NCBI GenBank assembly: GCA_902801985.1
Contig: CADCKD010000006.1
Span: 1 to 64,000 of the forward strand
From: an uncultured bacterium
Lineage (GTDB): Bacteria > Cyanobacteriota > Vampirovibrionia > Gastranaerophilales > Gastranaerophilaceae
Direction: 5' to 3'
DNA length: 64,000 bases
The notes beneath the pieces are model-generated. The model saw only the letters and a list, made by a program, of their open reading frames with translations. It ran no database searches and was not told the DNA's origin. Position numbers and translations under genes: made by a program. Shown piece by piece: positions 35,286-44,606 of the stretch (within the stretch, counting starts at the first letter, position 1; every line of letters begins with the position of its first letter).

Positions 35286-36263
35286 ATGATTTACTTTTTT
35301 TATGGGGATGAAGAATTTAATATTTCAAATGAAATCAAGAAATTAAAGGATAAGCTTGATAAAAATTTTATTCAAATGGCTTATAAAGAAATAAATAATC
35401 CTAAATTTCCGGATTTAATTGCTGCGGTTTCATCTCAACCTATGATGTTTGGCAAGATGCTTGTTGTTATTGATTGTATAAAATATTTTAAAAGTAAATC
35501 AGATGATGAGGGTGGTTTTGATGATAAAGAATTAAAGCAGCTTGAAGATGCTTTAGAAAATCATAATGAAAATTTGGATATAGTATTTAGGGCTTATGCT
35601 GAGCCTGACAGTAAAAAGAAAACGTCGATTGATAAAAGAAAAAAAATATTTAAAATTTTATCAAAATATAATTCTCAAGAATTTTCTCAAATTCCGTCAT
35701 ATAAGACTGATGAACTTGAGTCTTGGATTAAAGCACAAGCTAAAAAACACGATTTAAAAATAGAAAATGATGCAGTTTCTTTGCTCTTATTACAGGTGGG
35801 TTCAAATTTGCGGCTGCTTGATTCGGAACTTGAAAAATTAAAAGTTTTTGTTAAAGATAAGCCTGCAACAAAAGATGTTGTAAAAGAGATTTGTGTAAAT
35901 AATGATGATTTGTTTGCATTTGTCGATTATTTATCAAGCGGAAATACGTCAAAGGCTCTTAGTGAATATCAAAAATTACTTATGACAAGACATCCTTTGG
36001 CAATATTGTCTGTTTTACACACTATGCTGCATACAAAAATTCAAATTAAAGCAAATTCACTTCATTATTCTCCTGATGAAATTGCGAAGATGATTAATAT
36101 GCATCCTTACAGAGTGAAACTGGAGATGAGCAAATTGAAAAATATTTCACTTAAAAATCTAGTGAAATTAAAAGAAAATTTGACAGCAGCGGAATATAAG
36201 ATTAAAACCGGTAAATCATCTTTGTCACCCGAAAGAGAGGTAGAGTATGCCTTATTACAATAA
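35286..36263 (+). CDS. holA: DNA polymerase III subunit delta
   Basis: Predicted 325 residues, normal for HolA, the clamp-loader subunit that opens the beta sliding clamp. The N-terminal IYFFYGDEEFNISNEI and QPMMFGKMLVVID segments match the delta wrench/AAA+ start. The C-terminal collar domain (LAILSVLHTMLHTKIQIK, NMHPYRVKLEM) is typical. It overlaps the following delta' gene by 17 nt, giving a compact clamp-loader pair. It is predicted to be translated from a leaderless mRNA. Confidence 0.94.
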   Translation: MIYFFYGDEEFNISNEIKKLKDKLDKNFIQMAYKEINNPKFPDLIAAVSSQPMMFGKMLVVIDCIKYFKSKSDDEGGFDDKELKQLEDALENHNENLDIVFRAYAEPDSKKKTSIDKRKKIFKILSKYNSQEFSQIPSYKTDELESWIKAQAKKHDLKIENDAVSLLLLQVGSNLRLLDSELEKLKVFVKDKPATKDVVKEICVNNDDLFAFVDYLSSGNTSKALSEYQKLLMTRHPLAILSVLHTMLHTKIQIKANSLHYSPDEIAKMINMHPYRVKLEMSKLKNISLKNLVKLKENLTAAEYKIKTGKSSLSPEREVEYALLQ

Positions 36264-37152
36264 TTCAGTGGAAGAAAAATATCCGCAAATAATAGAATAT
36301 TTTAGATCAGGAATTTATGATGAAAGAAAAAGTATTGGGCATTGTCTTTTGTTGTGGGGCGGAGATATAACTGCACAGTGTGAGATAGCTCTCGAAATAG
36401 CAAGAATGCTTAATTGTAAGAATAATGGTGAAATGGATTGTGATTGCCAAAATTGCCGTTGGATAAGAGAACAAACTCATCCGGCTGTTAAAATTTATAC
36501 AAGATTAGATTTTAAAGAAGCTTCATCTTCATCAGATGATGAGGAAAGTTCAACAGGTAAGAAAAATATTACTGTTGAACAGGCAAGGGCTATAATTAGT
36601 GAACTCGCTGTCAGCAGTGATTATCATAGAGTTTATATTTTTTGTGACAGGGATGAGGATGGCAATCTTTTACCAATAAATAAAATTAATTTCCCTGAAG
36701 TTACTTCAAATGCTTTATTAAAAACTTTTGAAGAACCTCCGAAAAATACGACTTTTATTTTTCTAACTAAAGATAAGACAGATGTGATTTCTACTATTGT
36801 ATCAAGGGCACAATCGTTTTTTATACCTTCTTTTTGCAAGGAGGATAACAATTTTGATATAGTTGAAAGTTTGATTTCTAATTATTGGACATTTAGTAAA
36901 AATGATGTTCTTTCTTTTGAAGAAAAACTTTTAGATTTAATATCAGAAAATGATGCTGTTCTTGTGCTTACTCAACTTCAGAATTATATGGTCTCAATCC
37001 TTAGCCAAAATTTTGATAATAAAGTTTTATTTAATAAAATAATGCAAGATTTAAAATACGTAGAAGATGCTAAAAGACAGGTTTCATTAACTCCTGCGAT
37101 GAATATTCAAACTGTGTGTGAAAATTTGAGTTTCAAATTATTTTTATCCTAA
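36247..37152 (+). CDS. holB: DNA polymerase III subunit delta'
   Basis: Predicted 301 residues of the clamp-loader AAA+ family. The P-loop position reads LLWGGDITAQCEIALEIA and lacks a GKT motif, as expected for the ATPase-inactive delta' subunit. The zinc-binding cysteines (CDCQNC region) are present. NALLKTFEEPPKNTTFIFLT is the conserved sensor/SRC-adjacent block, here with the SRC motif as VSRAQSF. An acidic Ser-rich insertion (SSSSDDEESS) lies at about residues 91-101. It begins inside holA with GAGAGG upstream. Length is slightly short at the C-terminus. Confidence 0.92.
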   Translation: MPYYNNSVEEKYPQIIEYFRSGIYDERKSIGHCLLLWGGDITAQCEIALEIARMLNCKNNGEMDCDCQNCRWIREQTHPAVKIYTRLDFKEASSSSDDEESSTGKKNITVEQARAIISELAVSSDYHRVYIFCDRDEDGNLLPINKINFPEVTSNALLKTFEEPPKNTTFIFLTKDKTDVISTIVSRAQSFFIPSFCKEDNNFDIVESLISNYWTFSKNDVLSFEEKLLDLISENDAVLVLTQLQNYMVSILSQNFDNKVLFNKIMQDLKYVEDAKRQVSLTPAMNIQTVCENLSFKLFLS

Positions 37153-37219
37153 TTTCTAATCCTTATTAACTATTTTACATGGGGGGAGTTATGTTGTATA
37201 ATAGGGCAAAAGGAGCTTT

Positions 37220-38518
37220 ATGTTAAGGGATTACAATAAAACTGATGTTATTGTTGTCGGTGCAGGACCTGCGGGTGTGTCTTGTGCAATTACTTTGGCA
37301 AGAGCCGGTAAAGAGGTTGTGCTGATTGAACGCGGAACATTTGCCGGCAGTAAAAATGTTTTTGGCGGGGCTATATATACGCAGCCGACTAAAGAAATTT
37401 TCCCGAATTTTGAAACTGAAGCTCCTGTCGAACGCAGAAATATTGCACATAATTTTATGATTTTGGGGGAAGAAGATTCTACAACAATTTCATATAGAAA
37501 AAATGATAATGTAAGTTATTCTGTAATTCGTGGAAAATTTGACCGCTGGGCAGCACAAGAAGCTAAAAAAGCCGGTGTCACATTAGTTGAGGAAACAGTT
37601 GTTAGAAATCTTATTAAAAACGGTACAACTGTTGTCGGTGTTCAAACAGAATTAGAAGATTATTATGCAGATATTGTTGTTTTGGCAGATGGGGTAAATT
37701 CACTTCTTGCAAAACAAATTAAATTAAGAAAAGAAATTGAACCAAAAGATGTGGCGCTCAGTGTTAAGGAAGTCATAAAACTTGATAAAAATATTATTAA
37801 TCAAAGGTTTAATCTTCAAGATGAACAGGGCGCGATTGGTGAAATTTTTGGCGGCCCAATGCTTGGTATGCTTGGTCTTGGGTTTATGTACACCAATAAA
37901 GAGTCTGTAACTATAGGTTTGGGTGTTACATTGAATGACCTTGTTGAGAATAATTACCGCCCATTTGAGATTTTGGAATCTTTAAAATCTCATCCTGCGA
38001 TTGCACCGCTTATTGAGGGTGGTACTTTAGAGGAATATAGTGCACATTTAATTCCGGAAGGCGGCTACAAAAAAATTCCTAAACTTTGTGATAATGGAGT
38101 TATGATTGTTGGGGATGCCGGCATGCTTGTCAATAATTTGCACTGGGAAGGTACAAATCTTGCCATGATTAGCGGCAAACTTGCCGGAGAAACTGCTATT
38201 GAAGCATTGAATTTAGGGAGTTTTTCAAGAAAAACTCTTCGTTTATACGAAAAGAAATTGAAAGAAACTTTTGTATTGAAGGATTTGAAAACTTATAAAG
38301 ATTTAATGGATGTTATGCATCAAAGACAGAAAGCATTTCTAAGTTATTATTTGACGAAAGTAAACTCTTTCTTTGAAATGTTTACGTCAGTAAATAGTGT
38401 TCCTAAAAAAGAGAATTATCATAAATTTATAAAAAGTATATTTACTGACAGAAAAATCTCAGAGCTGTTTAAAGATGCCTGGGCAATAGTAAAACTTTTA
38501 TGGAGTATTTTGGTATGA
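37220..38518 (+). CDS. fixC: FixC-type flavoprotein (ETF:quinone oxidoreductase family)
   Basis: Predicted 432 residues. It has an N-terminal FAD-binding Rossmann motif (VVGAGPAGVSCA) and a second FAD motif (GVMIVGDAGMLVNNLHWEGTN). The C-terminal part lacks the 4Fe-4S domain of full ETF-QO, as in FixC. FixC passes electrons from FixAB to quinone with FixX. The next gene, overlapping by ATGA, is FixX-like. No fixA or fixB lies in the window, so the electron donor must be encoded elsewhere. The RBS is AAAGGAG. Confidence 0.92.
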   Translation: MLRDYNKTDVIVVGAGPAGVSCAITLARAGKEVVLIERGTFAGSKNVFGGAIYTQPTKEIFPNFETEAPVERRNIAHNFMILGEEDSTTISYRKNDNVSYSVIRGKFDRWAAQEAKKAGVTLVEETVVRNLIKNGTTVVGVQTELEDYYADIVVLADGVNSLLAKQIKLRKEIEPKDVALSVKEVIKLDKNIINQRFNLQDEQGAIGEIFGGPMLGMLGLGFMYTNKESVTIGLGVTLNDLVENNYRPFEILESLKSHPAIAPLIEGGTLEEYSAHLIPEGGYKKIPKLCDNGVMIVGDAGMLVNNLHWEGTNLAMISGKLAGETAIEALNLGSFSRKTLRLYEKKLKETFVLKDLKTYKDLMDVMHQRQKAFLSYYLTKVNSFFEMFTSVNSVPKKENYHKFIKSIFTDRKISELFKDAWAIVKLLWSILV

Positions 38519-38790
38519 ATATAGATAAAAAATTATATACACTAAAATATTCTCCGGATACACAATCTCATCTTCATCCAAATCAAGAAGATTGTAAATT
38601 GTGCAATAGCAGATGTTGCACGTATATTTGCCCTGCAAAAGTTTATGAGTGGAATGATGAAAAGCAAGAATTGATTATAAATTATGAAAATTGTTTAGAA
38701 TGCGGTGCCTGTCGTATTGCTTGTGAGCGTAAATCGCTTGAATGGGAATATCCGAAAGGCACAAAAGGTGTAATGTTTAAAAAGGGCTAG
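38515..38790 (+). CDS. fixX: FixX-type ferredoxin
   Basis: Predicted 91 residues. Eight or more cysteines occur: CKLCNSRCCTYICPAKVY and NCLECGACRIACERKSL, the latter a 4Fe-4S motif. The overall form KLYTLKYSPDTQSHLHPNQ...W..PKGTKGV matches FixX. It works with FixC in quinone-linked electron transfer. The start at 38515 overlaps the fixC stop (ATGA), which is preferred over the in-frame ATG at 38500. Confidence 0.92.
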   Translation: MNIDKKLYTLKYSPDTQSHLHPNQEDCKLCNSRCCTYICPAKVYEWNDEKQELIINYENCLECGACRIACERKSLEWEYPKGTKGVMFKKG

Positions 38791-38812
38791 AAATATATAA
38801 GGAGAATGGAAG

Positions 38813-39181
38813 ATGAAAGAAGAATATTCAAATCAACACAGACGCTGGTATGATCAAGATCCTGTCTTATCAGAAGCAGTCAGAACTTTAGAAGAAACTG
38901 ATGACCAAACTCAAATTCGTGTAGCTTTAAATTTGATTAAAATCATTATTGAACACAACATTGAAGATGAAAAATTTGAAGCGGTTGATGATATTATTAA
39001 CGCAGTAGGTTCAGGGCTTGATGATAATCGTAGAGGACGCTGGTACGACATTGATACAACTCTTAGAACCGCTATGAATATGCTTCAAAATTGCCCTGCA
39101 GAAACTCAAAAAGTTATTGCAAAAGAAATGGCAAAAATGGTTGTTGATAAAATTAAAACTGATGAAGATGAAGAAGAATAA
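38813..39181 (+). CDS. Small duplicated-domain protein with RWYD repeats
   Basis: Predicted 122 residues. It has two homologous segments: HRRWYDQDPVLSEAVRTLEE... (about 9-49) and RGRWYDIDTTLRTAMNMLQN... (about 67-108). Each begins with R-W-Y-D-x-D and runs into amphipathic helices. The C-terminus is acidic. The strong RBS AAGGAGAATGGAAG and a 22-nt gap after fixX suggest cotranscription. The function is not known to me. A role next to the Fix electron-transfer proteins is possible but is inferred only from position. Confidence 0.85.
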   Translation: MKEEYSNQHRRWYDQDPVLSEAVRTLEETDDQTQIRVALNLIKIIIEHNIEDEKFEAVDDIINAVGSGLDDNRRGRWYDIDTTLRTAMNMLQNCPAETQKVIAKEMAKMVVDKIKTDEDEEE

Positions 39182-39200
39182 ATAATAAATAATAAATAAT

Positions 39201-39230
39201 AAAAAGGCTCATTTTACAATGAGCCTTTTT
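39201..39230. terminator. Bidirectional terminator
   Basis: AAAAAGGCTCATT-ttac-AATGAGCCTTTTT is a perfect 13-bp stem between the RWYD gene and the convergent CBS-domain gene. Confidence 0.88.
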
Positions 39231-39239
39231 TATTATAAT

Positions 39240-40592
39240 TTATCCCTCAATGGGTTCAGTTTCTTCCGGTGGGTCGTTTTTGATAAGGTGCAATTTTGTT
39301 ATTCTTGCTCCGTCAATTTCTTTTACAGTAAATGTGAAATCTTTATAATTAACCATATCATCAACTTTTGCAATACGTTCAAGCTCTTTAACTACAAGGC
39401 CTGCAACGGTATCAACATCTTCCACTTCCAATTCCTCTTCAGGCATATCAAAGAATTTTGCAAGTTCATCAAGCCTCATTGTGCCGTTTACAAGGTATTG
39501 ATTTGGTTTAATTTCTCTTATATCAATTTCTTCATCTATATCAAATTCGTCCTGTACATCACCAAAAATCTCTTCCAAAACGTCTTCCAATGTAATTATT
39601 CCGGATGTTCCGCCAAACTCATCAACTACAACTGCCATCTGAGCTCTTTGTTTTTTGAACATCAATACCAGCTTGTCCAAAGTAATTGTTTCAGGAACAA
39701 GTTCTATTTTTCTTTGGAATTTTTCAATAGGACAAGTTTCATTATTTAATGATTTTTGGAACAAATCTTTAACGTGTACAAAACCTGTTATATGGTCAAT
39801 ATCACCATCATATACAGGATAGCGTGTATATTGATTTTCTGATGCAAGTTGATTTAGTTCTTCCATTGGCATTTCCAAAGGAACACAAACCATATCTGTT
39901 CTTGGGGTCATAACTTCGTGTGCAGTCAGGTCTGAAAACTGAAATACGTTGTGAAACATGTCTTTTTCAGTTTCATTCAAAACCCCTTCATCATAACTTG
40001 TATCAACAAGCAAATCTAAATCATCAATCGTATGTACTGATTTTAGCGAAGGATTGACAGGAATTCTTAGCATTTTAAGTATTCCGTTGCAAGATTTATT
40101 TAATAACCATACAAATGGTCTTGATACTGTCATAAAAGCGTTCATCGGTTTTGCAACATGCAGGGCAATTTTTTCAGGATATTGCAGTGCAATACATTTT
40201 GGCACTTGTTCTCCTATAACAACATGTAAGAATGTTATTACCAAGAAAGCAATTACCGCAGTGACTAATTGAGCGATATAAGCATTCGCAGGAGAAACAC
40301 TTCCTAAAATAGGATTCAGCATTTTTTCAACAGTCGGAGATCCAAACCAACCAATACCGATACTGGCAATTGTTACTCCGACTTGAACCGCTGCAATAAA
40401 GAAATTAACATCCTCAAGTGCTTTTAGTGCAAGTTTAGCATCAATGTTGCCCTCTTTTGTCATCTGCTCAATCTTAGCTTTGCGGGCTCTTACAACCGCA
40501 AACTCTGCAGAAACAAAGAAAGCATTAACTAATAATAAGAAAAATACTATAATCCAGTTTAAAATAATTATACTAAGACTCGGGTCGCTCAT
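39240..40592 (-). CDS. DUF21/CBS/CorC-HlyC-domain membrane protein
   Basis: Predicted 450 residues of the CNNM/CorC or 'hemolysin-like' family, linked to magnesium or cobalt efflux in characterised members. The N-terminal DUF21 domain has about four membrane segments (IIVFFLLLVNAFFVSAEFAV, through AVIAFLVITFLHVVIGEQVPK). A CBS pair follows (about 210-330: VMTPRTDMV, AVVDEFGGTSGIITLEDVLEEI) and a CorC_HlyC domain lies at the C-terminus (about 350-435). The RBS is weak (AGAAAGAG). Cytoplasmic CBS domains probably sense nucleotides. Confidence 0.93.
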   Translation of the reverse strand: MSDPSLSIIILNWIIVFFLLLVNAFFVSAEFAVVRARKAKIEQMTKEGNIDAKLALKALEDVNFFIAAVQVGVTIASIGIGWFGSPTVEKMLNPILGSVSPANAYIAQLVTAVIAFLVITFLHVVIGEQVPKCIALQYPEKIALHVAKPMNAFMTVSRPFVWLLNKSCNGILKMLRIPVNPSLKSVHTIDDLDLLVDTSYDEGVLNETEKDMFHNVFQFSDLTAHEVMTPRTDMVCVPLEMPMEELNQLASENQYTRYPVYDGDIDHITGFVHVKDLFQKSLNNETCPIEKFQRKIELVPETITLDKLVLMFKKQRAQMAVVVDEFGGTSGIITLEDVLEEIFGDVQDEFDIDEEIDIREIKPNQYLVNGTMRLDELAKFFDMPEEELEVEDVDTVAGLVVKELERIAKVDDMVNYKDFTFTVKEIDGARITKLHLIKNDPPEETEPIEG

Positions 40593-40694
40593 TACTCTTT
40601 CTTTTATCCGTCCTTTAGCTTTAATTATATTAAAATAATACTAAAATTGCAAGTTTAACCAAATATTATAAAAACCGAAATAAGGGCAAAAAGA

Positions 40695-40718
40695 AAGTCT
40701 CATCAATTGATAAGACTT
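40695..40718. repeat. Short inverted repeat upstream of the CBS gene
   Basis: AAGTCT-c-ATCAATTGAT-a-AGACTT is an almost perfect palindrome, with only a short A/T context and no long T-run. It could be a terminator for the minus-strand 78-residue gene or a protein-binding site. TACATTTACCCCA at 40726-40738 is shared with the repeats at 53426. Confidence 0.4.
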
Positions 40719-40816
40719 ATAAATATACATTTACCCCACACACATATTACCATACAAAAATATTAAAGTCAATACATGTGAGGTGTATGTATGTTAAAAG
40801 TTATTTACAAAGAAAA

Positions 40817-41053
40817 TTATGCGCTTTTACGTTCTTTTTCAGGAGGGCCGACAGTTTCTAATAACGTATCAATAACTTTTGGCATTTGACAGATAAATGA
40901 ATAATGGCCGCCGGAAAGAGAACATTTTTTGCAATCGGAATTGATATAATAACATTCCAATGCTTGTTGAGTCCAGTTTTGAGTAATGGATTCCGATATT
41001 TCATCGTTTGCCGGTGAATAAAAATCTCCCTCATTTCCCAAGAAATTATTCAT
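40817..41053 (-). CDS. Small four-cysteine protein, unknown function
   Basis: Predicted 78 residues. The four cysteines Cys34, Cys41, Cys44 and Cys55 are arranged C-x6-C-x2-C-x10-C (ECYYINSDCKKCSL...SFIC) and could bind a metal or Fe-S cluster. An aromatic-rich helix (SITQNWTQQALEC) precedes them. The RBS GGGGAGA is strong. No membrane segment is present. The family is not recognised. Confidence 0.75.
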   Translation of the reverse strand: MNNFLGNEGDFYSPANDEISESITQNWTQQALECYYINSDCKKCSLSGGHYSFICQMPKVIDTLLETVGPPEKERKSA

Positions 41054-41256
41054 AATTGTCTCCCCAGTTATTCCTAACCCAACTTTATTTTAAATAATAA
41101 TTGATAAAAATGTATCCTACGTATGATTGATTTTTTGTTAATAAATTTTAGATTGTTAATTTTTGGTTAAAAAAACGGGATTTGTTTTAAAACGGGTAAA
41201 TAATATTAATGTAGATGAGAAATGAACAAACAAGAAATCGAAAGGAGTGTTAAGTT

Positions 41257-41697
41257 ATGAGATTTTTAGTTAAACAAACACCGGACAATTTTATTAAATC
41301 CGTAAACGATGAAATCAGTTCTATTCTAAACAGACATTTTGATGATTTGTACCCGGAAAGTACTCAAGATTTATCAATGCCTATCGAGATTTGTGACAAA
41401 AAAGACGAATATGATATCCGTGCTGAATTGCCGGGAGTAAAAAAAGAAGATTTAGATATTGATTTGAATGAAAATTATTTGACAATTCATGCAAAGAAAG
41501 TTGAAGAACATAATGAAGAAGATAAATCACATAGGAAATCTGAATTTCAGTATGGTGAATTTTCAAGAATGATTTATTTACCACAAGATGTTGATTATGA
41601 AAAAATTGATGCTAAATTAGAGCACGGAGTATTAAAAATTAAAGCTCCAAAACTTGAAAAATCAAAAGATGCGGTCAAGAAAATTACCGTAAAGTAA
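41257..41697 (+). CDS. Small heat-shock protein (Hsp20/alpha-crystallin)
   Basis: Predicted 146 residues, a typical length. The alpha-crystallin domain spans about 40-140, with YDIRAELPGVKKEDLDIDL, FSRMIYLPQDVD and the ending LEHGVLKIKAPK. ATP-independent holdase chaperone. The RBS GAAAGGAG is strong. No CIRCE inverted repeat was seen upstream. Its own perfect terminator follows. Confidence 0.96.
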   Translation: MRFLVKQTPDNFIKSVNDEISSILNRHFDDLYPESTQDLSMPIEICDKKDEYDIRAELPGVKKEDLDIDLNENYLTIHAKKVEEHNEEDKSHRKSEFQYGEFSRMIYLPQDVDYEKIDAKLEHGVLKIKAPKLEKSKDAVKKITVK

Positions 41698-41711
41698 ACA
41701 ATTAAATGTTC

Positions 41712-41741
41712 AGCGGGAAATCTGATTTCAGATTTCCCGCT
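41712..41741. terminator. Perfect terminator after hsp20
   Basis: AGCGGGAAATCTGA-TT-TCAGATTTCCCGCT, 14-bp stem, 14 nt after the stop. It also lies just downstream of the convergent metallopeptidase gene. Confidence 0.88.
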
Positions 41742-41755
41742 TTGTTATTTAAAAA

Positions 41756-42445
41756 TTATAGTTTTTCAAACCCCGGCGAGTATGAAGGAAGTGATTTATA
41801 TCCGGAATTTTGCATTACGGATTTTTTAATGTATTGATTTGTGTAATTTCCTTTTTCCAGAAGTTTTTTAAGAGTATTTTCTCTTTTTACAAGAGCTGAT
41901 GATGTATCGTTGCTTTCTGGGTATAATTTTACAATTTCTTCCCAAACCACAGCTTCCATTGTCCAGGCATAAGTTTCTTCTGCAAGTGAATTAAATTCAT
42001 CCTGATGCAGTGCTTCATGGGATAGAAGTGCTGCTATTGCGCCTGCAGGGGCATCTTTGTGTTTTGTATTTATATATATGTATAATTTTTTCCCTTTTTT
42101 CCAACCAAGTGCATCAAAATTTGCATATTCCTGATTAATTTGGCTCAAGTCTTTGAATTCAATTTGAACAGGTTTTTGGGATAAGTTGCTGCCTAAGATT
42201 GCATTGCGGGAATACATACCTTTTGTATCTTTTAACATGTCCAGTGCAACGTAAAAAATTTCTTCTTTGCCGGTGCATTTGTATGCAGGGGTAATTTGTT
42301 TTATGTATGCAGGGGTATATTTTTTAGGGTATTGTTTTGGTACAATTTGATCGGTTAAATCCGTATCTTCCACCGCAAAAACACTTGTACCTACGGCAAG
42401 TAATGCTATTAGTATTAATGATTTGAATATTTGTTTAAATTCCAT
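41756..42445 (-). CDS. Secreted HExxH metallopeptidase-like protein
   Basis: Predicted 229 residues. A signal peptide (about 1-24, LILIALLAVGTSVFA) precedes the mature protein. His143-Glu144-Ala-Leu-His147 (LLSHEALHQ) gives an HExxH zinc site, followed by NSLAEETYAW, whose Glu (about 154-155) could be the third ligand (gluzincin-like). The substrate is unknown; a periplasmic or extracellular protease is inferred. The RBS GAGGAT is present. Confidence 0.82.
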   Translation of the reverse strand: MEFKQIFKSLILIALLAVGTSVFAVEDTDLTDQIVPKQYPKKYTPAYIKQITPAYKCTGKEEIFYVALDMLKDTKGMYSRNAILGSNLSQKPVQIEFKDLSQINQEYANFDALGWKKGKKLYIYINTKHKDAPAGAIAALLSHEALHQDEFNSLAEETYAWTMEAVVWEEIVKLYPESNDTSSALVKRENTLKKLLEKGNYTNQYIKKSVMQNSGYKSLPSYSPGFEKL

Positions 42446-42519
42446 ACTATCCTCATTTTGTCAACCTGATATCATGTATTATATTGATGATTTTGAGAAA
42501 GGCAAATTAATTTTTTTAT

Positions 42520-44088
42520 TTAGTTTATTCGGTTGAGTTTAACCAATTCTGAATACTGATGTTTGTATTGGTTTGTATTATCAAGGCTTTCTGCTTCTGA
42601 TATGTATTCAAGTGCTGTTTTGTAATCTTGCTTTTGTTTATAAAAATCACTCATTTGTGCATAATATTTCGGATTATTCAAATCGTATAATATAGCACGT
42701 TTCATACATTCAATTGCTTCATCAATATCGTTTGTTTTTTCTCTTGAAAGTGACAGATAATAGTACCCTTCAGAACAGTTTATATCAAGCTCAAGTGCAT
42801 TCTGTGCGTATTCTTTTGTCTTTTCATAATCCTCTTTTAGATAGGACGATCTTGCACCTAATATGTTCCCGAATATGTAGTTTGGATTTATTTCTAAAAT
42901 TTTATCAGCTATATTTTGAGCTTTATCGTAATTTTTTTCTTGAATATAAACTTCTGCTAAATCATTTAAATAGTCAAGATTTTTTGGATTTTGTTCTATT
43001 ACTTGTTGAATAGTTTTTTCTGCTTTGTCGTATATGTTTAATTCTTTGTATATTCTTGCCAGAGATATTTTTGCAAGCGAATCTTGTGTATTCGCGGATA
43101 CTGTATTTTCAAGAATATTTTTTGCTCCAAGTAAATCTTTATTTTTTGCAAGCAGTAATGCTTTTAGTACAAGGCTCTGTGTGTGTTTAGCATTTAGTGC
43201 TAAAACAGCATCATTTTCTTTTGCCGATTTTTGGTATTCGCCCATATCGTAATATAAGTACGCCAAAGAGTATCTGTAATCTAAATTGTCAGGCTGTAAG
43301 TATAATGCTTTAGAATATGCTTCTTGAGCTTCTTTGTACCAACCATTGTAAAAATATGCATTGCCTAAGTTATAAAAATAAGCAGATTTGTTGTTATCAA
43401 GTGATATTGCTTTTGAAAAATATTTTATGGATTCAATAAAATTCATATTTTCCAGTTCAAATAGTCCAAGATAATTTAAAATTTCAGGATTTTGTGTGTT
43501 GGCACTAATTCTGTTAAATATTTCTTTTGATTTTTCAAAATCGCCCTCATCAAATCTGATTTTACCCTCAAGTAACAGCGCGTTTTCATCATTATTATTA
43601 CAACTTGCCAAAAGTTCTTTTGCCTTTTCAGTTTCGCCGTTTGTGTATAGCGCATTGGCATATTCGGACTTTATTTCGGAGTTAAAATATTCTGAATTGG
43701 TATATTTTTCTACTTCAGGGTATTGTTTTAATTTTAATAAAATTTTGATTAATTCTTTAAGATTTTCGTGATTTTGATTGTTATCAAATAGATTTTGGCT
43801 TATTTTCAGTGCCTCGTCAAGATTCCCTTGGCGTTCTTTTATTATAGCAAGAAGTTTTAAGGCATCTTGATAATTTGAGTTTAGGGCTATTACTCTATCA
43901 AGGTATTTTATAGATTTTTCATAATTATTTGATATAAAATACAATTCCCCTATTTGAAAAAGCACATCAATGTTATCATCCTCATATTCCAAGGCTTTGT
44001 ATAACATTTCAATAGCATTTTTATATTGTTTTTGTTTTTTAAGTTCTGATGCTTGTTCAATATATTGTAAATATTCGTTGTTTTCCAT
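42520..44088 (-). CDS. TPR-repeat protein
   Basis: Predicted 522 residues made almost entirely of tetratricopeptide repeats, about 14 units (for example YKNAIEMLYKALEYEDDNID and YKEAQEAYSKALYLQPDNLD). There is no signal peptide or membrane segment. It lies 14 nt downstream of the FtsB-like gene on the same strand and is probably cotranscribed. It may scaffold envelope or division proteins, but this is inferred from position only. Confidence 0.9.
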   Translation of the reverse strand: MENNEYLQYIEQASELKKQKQYKNAIEMLYKALEYEDDNIDVLFQIGELYFISNNYEKSIKYLDRVIALNSNYQDALKLLAIIKERQGNLDEALKISQNLFDNNQNHENLKELIKILLKLKQYPEVEKYTNSEYFNSEIKSEYANALYTNGETEKAKELLASCNNNDENALLLEGKIRFDEGDFEKSKEIFNRISANTQNPEILNYLGLFELENMNFIESIKYFSKAISLDNNKSAYFYNLGNAYFYNGWYKEAQEAYSKALYLQPDNLDYRYSLAYLYYDMGEYQKSAKENDAVLALNAKHTQSLVLKALLLAKNKDLLGAKNILENTVSANTQDSLAKISLARIYKELNIYDKAEKTIQQVIEQNPKNLDYLNDLAEVYIQEKNYDKAQNIADKILEINPNYIFGNILGARSSYLKEDYEKTKEYAQNALELDINCSEGYYYLSLSREKTNDIDEAIECMKRAILYDLNNPKYYAQMSDFYKQKQDYKTALEYISEAESLDNTNQYKHQYSELVKLNRIN

Positions 44089-44102
44089 ATATAAGCTCGT
44101 TT

Positions 44103-44552
44103 CTATTCTTCGTCCACATTTTCCGGTATGAATGGTTGTTCCATAGGCGGAATGTCTTCTTGTTTTTGTTTGCCAAATTTAAAATTATTCCATTTCCAAA
44201 AAGTTTTTTTCTCTTTTGGCTGTTCAACTTTTTTATTAATTATGACTAAAACTTCGTCTTGACCGGCCATTTTCAGGTTGTTACGTGCAATACCTTCAAG
44301 GCTGTTGTCAGATGTAACCATTTTTCTTTCGGCTTTTAGGTCTTCGTTTCTCATTTTGGCTTGTTGCAGGTGATTTTCAAGTATAATGCTTTTGCTGTGG
44401 TATGAAATAATTTTACTAATATTAAGAATTGCTCCCCAACCTATCTGACACAAACAAAAAAGGAGCACAACGGTCAAAAATGAATAGTAAAATCCAACTT
44501 TTCTGTTGTATTTTTCTTTTTTATTGTTAATTTTTTGGTTATTATCCTTCAT
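44103..44552 (-). CDS. FtsB/DivIC-like septum-formation initiator
   Basis: Predicted 149 residues. A short basic cytoplasmic N-terminus is followed by one membrane segment (FYYSFLTVVLLFCLCQIGW, about 27-45). A coiled coil (about 65-100: ILENHLQQAKMRNEDLKAERK) and the LEGIARNNLKMAGQDEVLVI block are typical of FtsB/DivIC. The C-terminal tail is proline/acid rich. The RBS GAGGG is present. Division proteins of this class bridge FtsQ/FtsL and activate septal synthesis. Confidence 0.85.
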   Translation of the reverse strand: MKDNNQKINNKKEKYNRKVGFYYSFLTVVLLFCLCQIGWGAILNISKIISYHSKSIILENHLQQAKMRNEDLKAERKMVTSDNSLEGIARNNLKMAGQDEVLVIINKKVEQPKEKKTFWKWNNFKFGKQKQEDIPPMEQPFIPENVDEE

Positions 44553-44606
44553 TAATCCCTCTTTGTGTCTATTATATGCCCTTTTGTCAGATTTTACAAA
44601 TATTTT

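Noticed and set aside
39219-39749. 176-codon plus-strand frame
   Set aside because: Antisense to the clear CBS/CorC-domain gene; Phe/Cys/Asn-rich composition typical of a shadow frame.
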